7,557 nt of DNA, taken from positions 1 to 7,557 of the forward strand of contig DITF01000041.1 in the NCBI GenBank assembly GCA_002422125.1, written 5' to 3'. The notes beneath the pieces are model-generated. The model was given only the letters and a program-made list of their open reading frames with translations. It made no database searches and was not told the origin of the DNA. Made by a program: the position numbers and the translations under genes. This document shows positions 6,561 to 7,557 of the stretch, in pieces (position 1 is the stretch's first letter; each line of letters starts with the position of its first letter). This DNA comes from a bacterium UBP17_UBA6191. Lineage in GTDB: Bacteria > Muiribacteriota > UBA6191.

Positions 6561-6830
6561 ATGTATAATCAATATCTTAAATTGTTGGAAGAAGCAAAAG
6601 TTGCCCGTGATCAAGCGGCTGACTATATTAAGGAAACCCAGGAAGGTTCGGCCTATTCTCTGGCCGATGAACGCTTCAAAACTCATTTGAGGCTACAGAA
6701 GTTCCTAAAGGGCTTAAGCGAGACTGAGATTCGCTCTCTTGCCAGTCAACGGGGTATTTCTGTAGAAGCACATTCCTTGTCAAACTTAATTCGTATGCTA
6801 GGCCGTGCTGACAGGATGGGAAACTCATGA
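6561..6830 (+). CDS. Small helical protein of unknown function
   Basis: An 89-residue soluble protein that I do not recognise. It is rich in Leu, Ala, Glu, Lys and Arg and looks wholly alpha-helical: LKLLEEAKVARDQAADYI, then a loop EGSAYSLADERF, then helices around LRLQKFLKGLSETEIRSLAS and SLSNLIRMLGRADRMG. No signal peptide, membrane segment or cysteine is seen. It is supported as a real gene by its plausible composition and by the ATGA overlap of 4 bases with the following membrane protein, which indicates translational coupling. The start is uncertain. The ATG at 6561 abuts the terminator T-tract and has no ribosome site, while a TATAAT occurs at 6564-6569, so a TTG at 6582 or 6585 could be the true start. 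No function is assigned. Confidence 0.6.
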   Translation: MYNQYLKLLEEAKVARDQAADYIKETQEGSAYSLADERFKTHLRLQKFLKGLSETEIRSLASQRGISVEAHSLSNLIRMLGRADRMGNS

Positions 6831-7273
6831 ATGCTTATATTTATCTATTTATGGCGGCATTGGCAGGCTTTTTTATGCCCGTACAGGCGGCTATCAATTC
6901 CCAGTTGGGTCAAAAAATTGGCGGCCCAATTCTGGCATCAGCGGTTTCTTTTTTTATAGGCACGATCTGTTTGTTTTTCTACCTTTTTTTAAGTAAAGTT
7001 TCTTTTCCGGCTGTTGCAATCATACAGTCCGTACCCCTAAAACTGTATTTAGGTGGTGTAATTGGGGCCATGTTTGTAGCTCTGATTACGATTTTGATTC
7101 CCAAGTTAGGAGCGGCTACTATGGTGGCCTTTGTTTTGGGTGGGCAGGTCACAACCTCATTGATTCTGGATCATTTTGGTCTTTTAGGTTTACCGCAACA
7201 TGCTTTGAGTTTGCCCAGAATTTTGGGTGGGATTCTGATAATTCTGGGTATCTATTTGATCCGCCGTTTCTAA
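6827..7273 (+). CDS. DMT-superfamily membrane protein, YdcZ/DUF606 type
   Basis: A 148-residue inner-membrane protein with about five hydrophobic helices (roughly 4-22, 33-56, 70-91, 96-113 and 131-146), the size and layout of the DMT_YdcZ (DUF606) family. Family blocks are visible: LAGFFMPVQAAINSQLG (12-28), SAVSFFIGT (38-46), LGAATMVAFVLGGQVTTSLI (94-113), LDHFGLLG (114-121) and the terminal RILGGILIILGIYLI. The family belongs to the drug/metabolite transporter superfamily; its substrates are mostly unknown, and half-size members are thought to act as dimers. The ATG lies inside the end of the preceding small gene (ATGA overlap), with AGGATGGG (6813-6820) as a possible ribosome site, so the two are probably one operon. 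An exporter or importer role cannot be decided from sequence. Confidence 0.88.
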   Translation: MNAYIYLFMAALAGFFMPVQAAINSQLGQKIGGPILASAVSFFIGTICLFFYLFLSKVSFPAVAIIQSVPLKLYLGGVIGAMFVALITILIPKLGAATMVAFVLGGQVTTSLILDHFGLLGLPQHALSLPRILGGILIILGIYLIRRF

Positions 7274-7291
7274 TCGGGTTATACTCCCCGA
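7256..7291 (+). promoter_or_regulatory. Predicted promoter of the class III alcohol dehydrogenase gene, with inverted repeat around the -10 box
   Basis: TTGATC (7256-7261) is followed after 18 bases by TATACT (7280-7285), which ends 10 bases before the ATG. The arms TCGGG (7274-7278) and CCCGA (7287-7291) form a 5-base-pair inverted repeat that encloses the -10 box, a plausible operator position. No Shine-Dalgarno sequence is visible, and the leader would be about 4 bases. Confidence 0.4.
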
Positions 7292-7295
7292 CACT

Positions 7296-7557
7296 ATGAA
7301 AACAAAAGCAGCTGTTTCCTTTGAAGCCGGTAAACCATTAGAAGTATTACAAGTAGACCTTGAAGGCCCAAAACCCAATGAGGTTCTGGTAAAAATTGTA
7401 GCCTCAGGGGTCTGCCATACCGATGCCTACACCATGTCTGGAGCTGATCCAGAAGGGTTGTTCCCGGTAGTATTTGGTCATGAGGGCGGCGGAATAGTTG
7501 TTGAGGTTGGATCGGCTGTAACCTCTTTAAAACCGGGAGATCATGTAATACCTCTAT
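7296..7557 (+). CDS. frmA: S-(hydroxymethyl)glutathione dehydrogenase / class III alcohol dehydrogenase (3' truncated)
   Basis: The first 87 codons of a zinc-dependent medium-chain dehydrogenase, cut by the window end; the full-length family is about 370 residues. The N-terminus MKTKAAVSFEAGKPLEV, then GVCHTDAYTMSGADPEGLFP and GHEGGGIVVEVG, match the glutathione-dependent formaldehyde dehydrogenase class. SGADPEG is the feature that most separates it from ordinary alcohol dehydrogenases. The visible catalytic-zinc ligand positions are Cys40 and the His62-Glu63 pair; the structural-zinc cysteines and the NAD-binding fold lie beyond the window. By family knowledge, the enzyme oxidises the spontaneous formaldehyde-glutathione adduct to S-formylglutathione with NAD, and a FrmB-type hydrolase gene often follows. 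The frame from the ATG at 7296 to the end is free of stops. The gene has its own predicted promoter, 22 bases after the DMT gene. Confidence 0.92.
   Translation, partial: MKTKAAVSFEAGKPLEVLQVDLEGPKPNEVLVKIVASGVCHTDAYTMSGADPEGLFPVVFGHEGGGIVVEVGSAVTSLKPGDHVIPL

Noticed and set aside
6805..6996. A 63-codon frame overlapping the small protein and the YdcZ-type gene
   Set aside because: It is out of frame with both real genes, whose ATGA overlap and family match explain the region.
1..7557. CRISPR arrays, tRNA or rRNA genes, insertion sequences, riboswitches
   Set aside because: No regularly spaced repeats, cloverleaf-like sequences, transposase frames or long structured leaders were seen. Intergenic gaps are all below 100 bases.

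Overview
The window looks like a densely packed stretch of a Gram-negative bacterial chromosome of moderate GC content. It holds nine protein-coding genes, two of them cut by the window edges, and no RNA genes, mobile elements or CRISPR. Three points support a Gram-negative cell: a predicted lipoprotein binding protein next to an inner-membrane symporter, a protease with a Sec signal peptide, and a glutathione-linked (class III) alcohol dehydrogenase. A proteobacterium or a Bdellovibrionota/Oligoflexia-type lineage fits, but the taxonomic call is an impression and not a proof.

Left part (1-1627): the 3' end of an NAD(P)-dependent epimerase/3-beta-HSD-like reductase runs tail to tail into a LysR-type regulator on the minus strand, with an 18-base coding overlap. 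The regulator is divergent from the next operon. The 69-base gap between them carries two predicted back-to-back promoters whose -35 hexamers overlap.

Middle part (1628-5052): a GltS-type sodium/glutamate symporter is followed, with a one-base TGATG overlap, by a TAXI-family solute-binding lipoprotein. No TRAP membrane subunits (DctQ/DctM type) lie nearby. The arrangement suggests that the binding protein serves the GltS symporter, giving a binding-protein-dependent secondary transporter under the divergent LysR regulator. This is the most interesting item in the window. A stand-alone LON substrate-binding-domain protein follows.

Right part (5053-7557): a secreted subtilisin-like S8 protease has its own promoter, a strong Shine-Dalgarno sequence and a strong intrinsic terminator. 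Next come a small unrecognised helical protein that overlaps a YdcZ/DUF606-type DMT membrane protein by 4 bases, and then the start of an S-(hydroxymethyl)glutathione dehydrogenase gene.

A recurring pattern is that four of the five predicted promoters place the -10 box only 6-11 bases before the ATG, with no convincing Shine-Dalgarno sequence. This predicts leaderless or near-leaderless mRNAs. The S8 protease is the exception.
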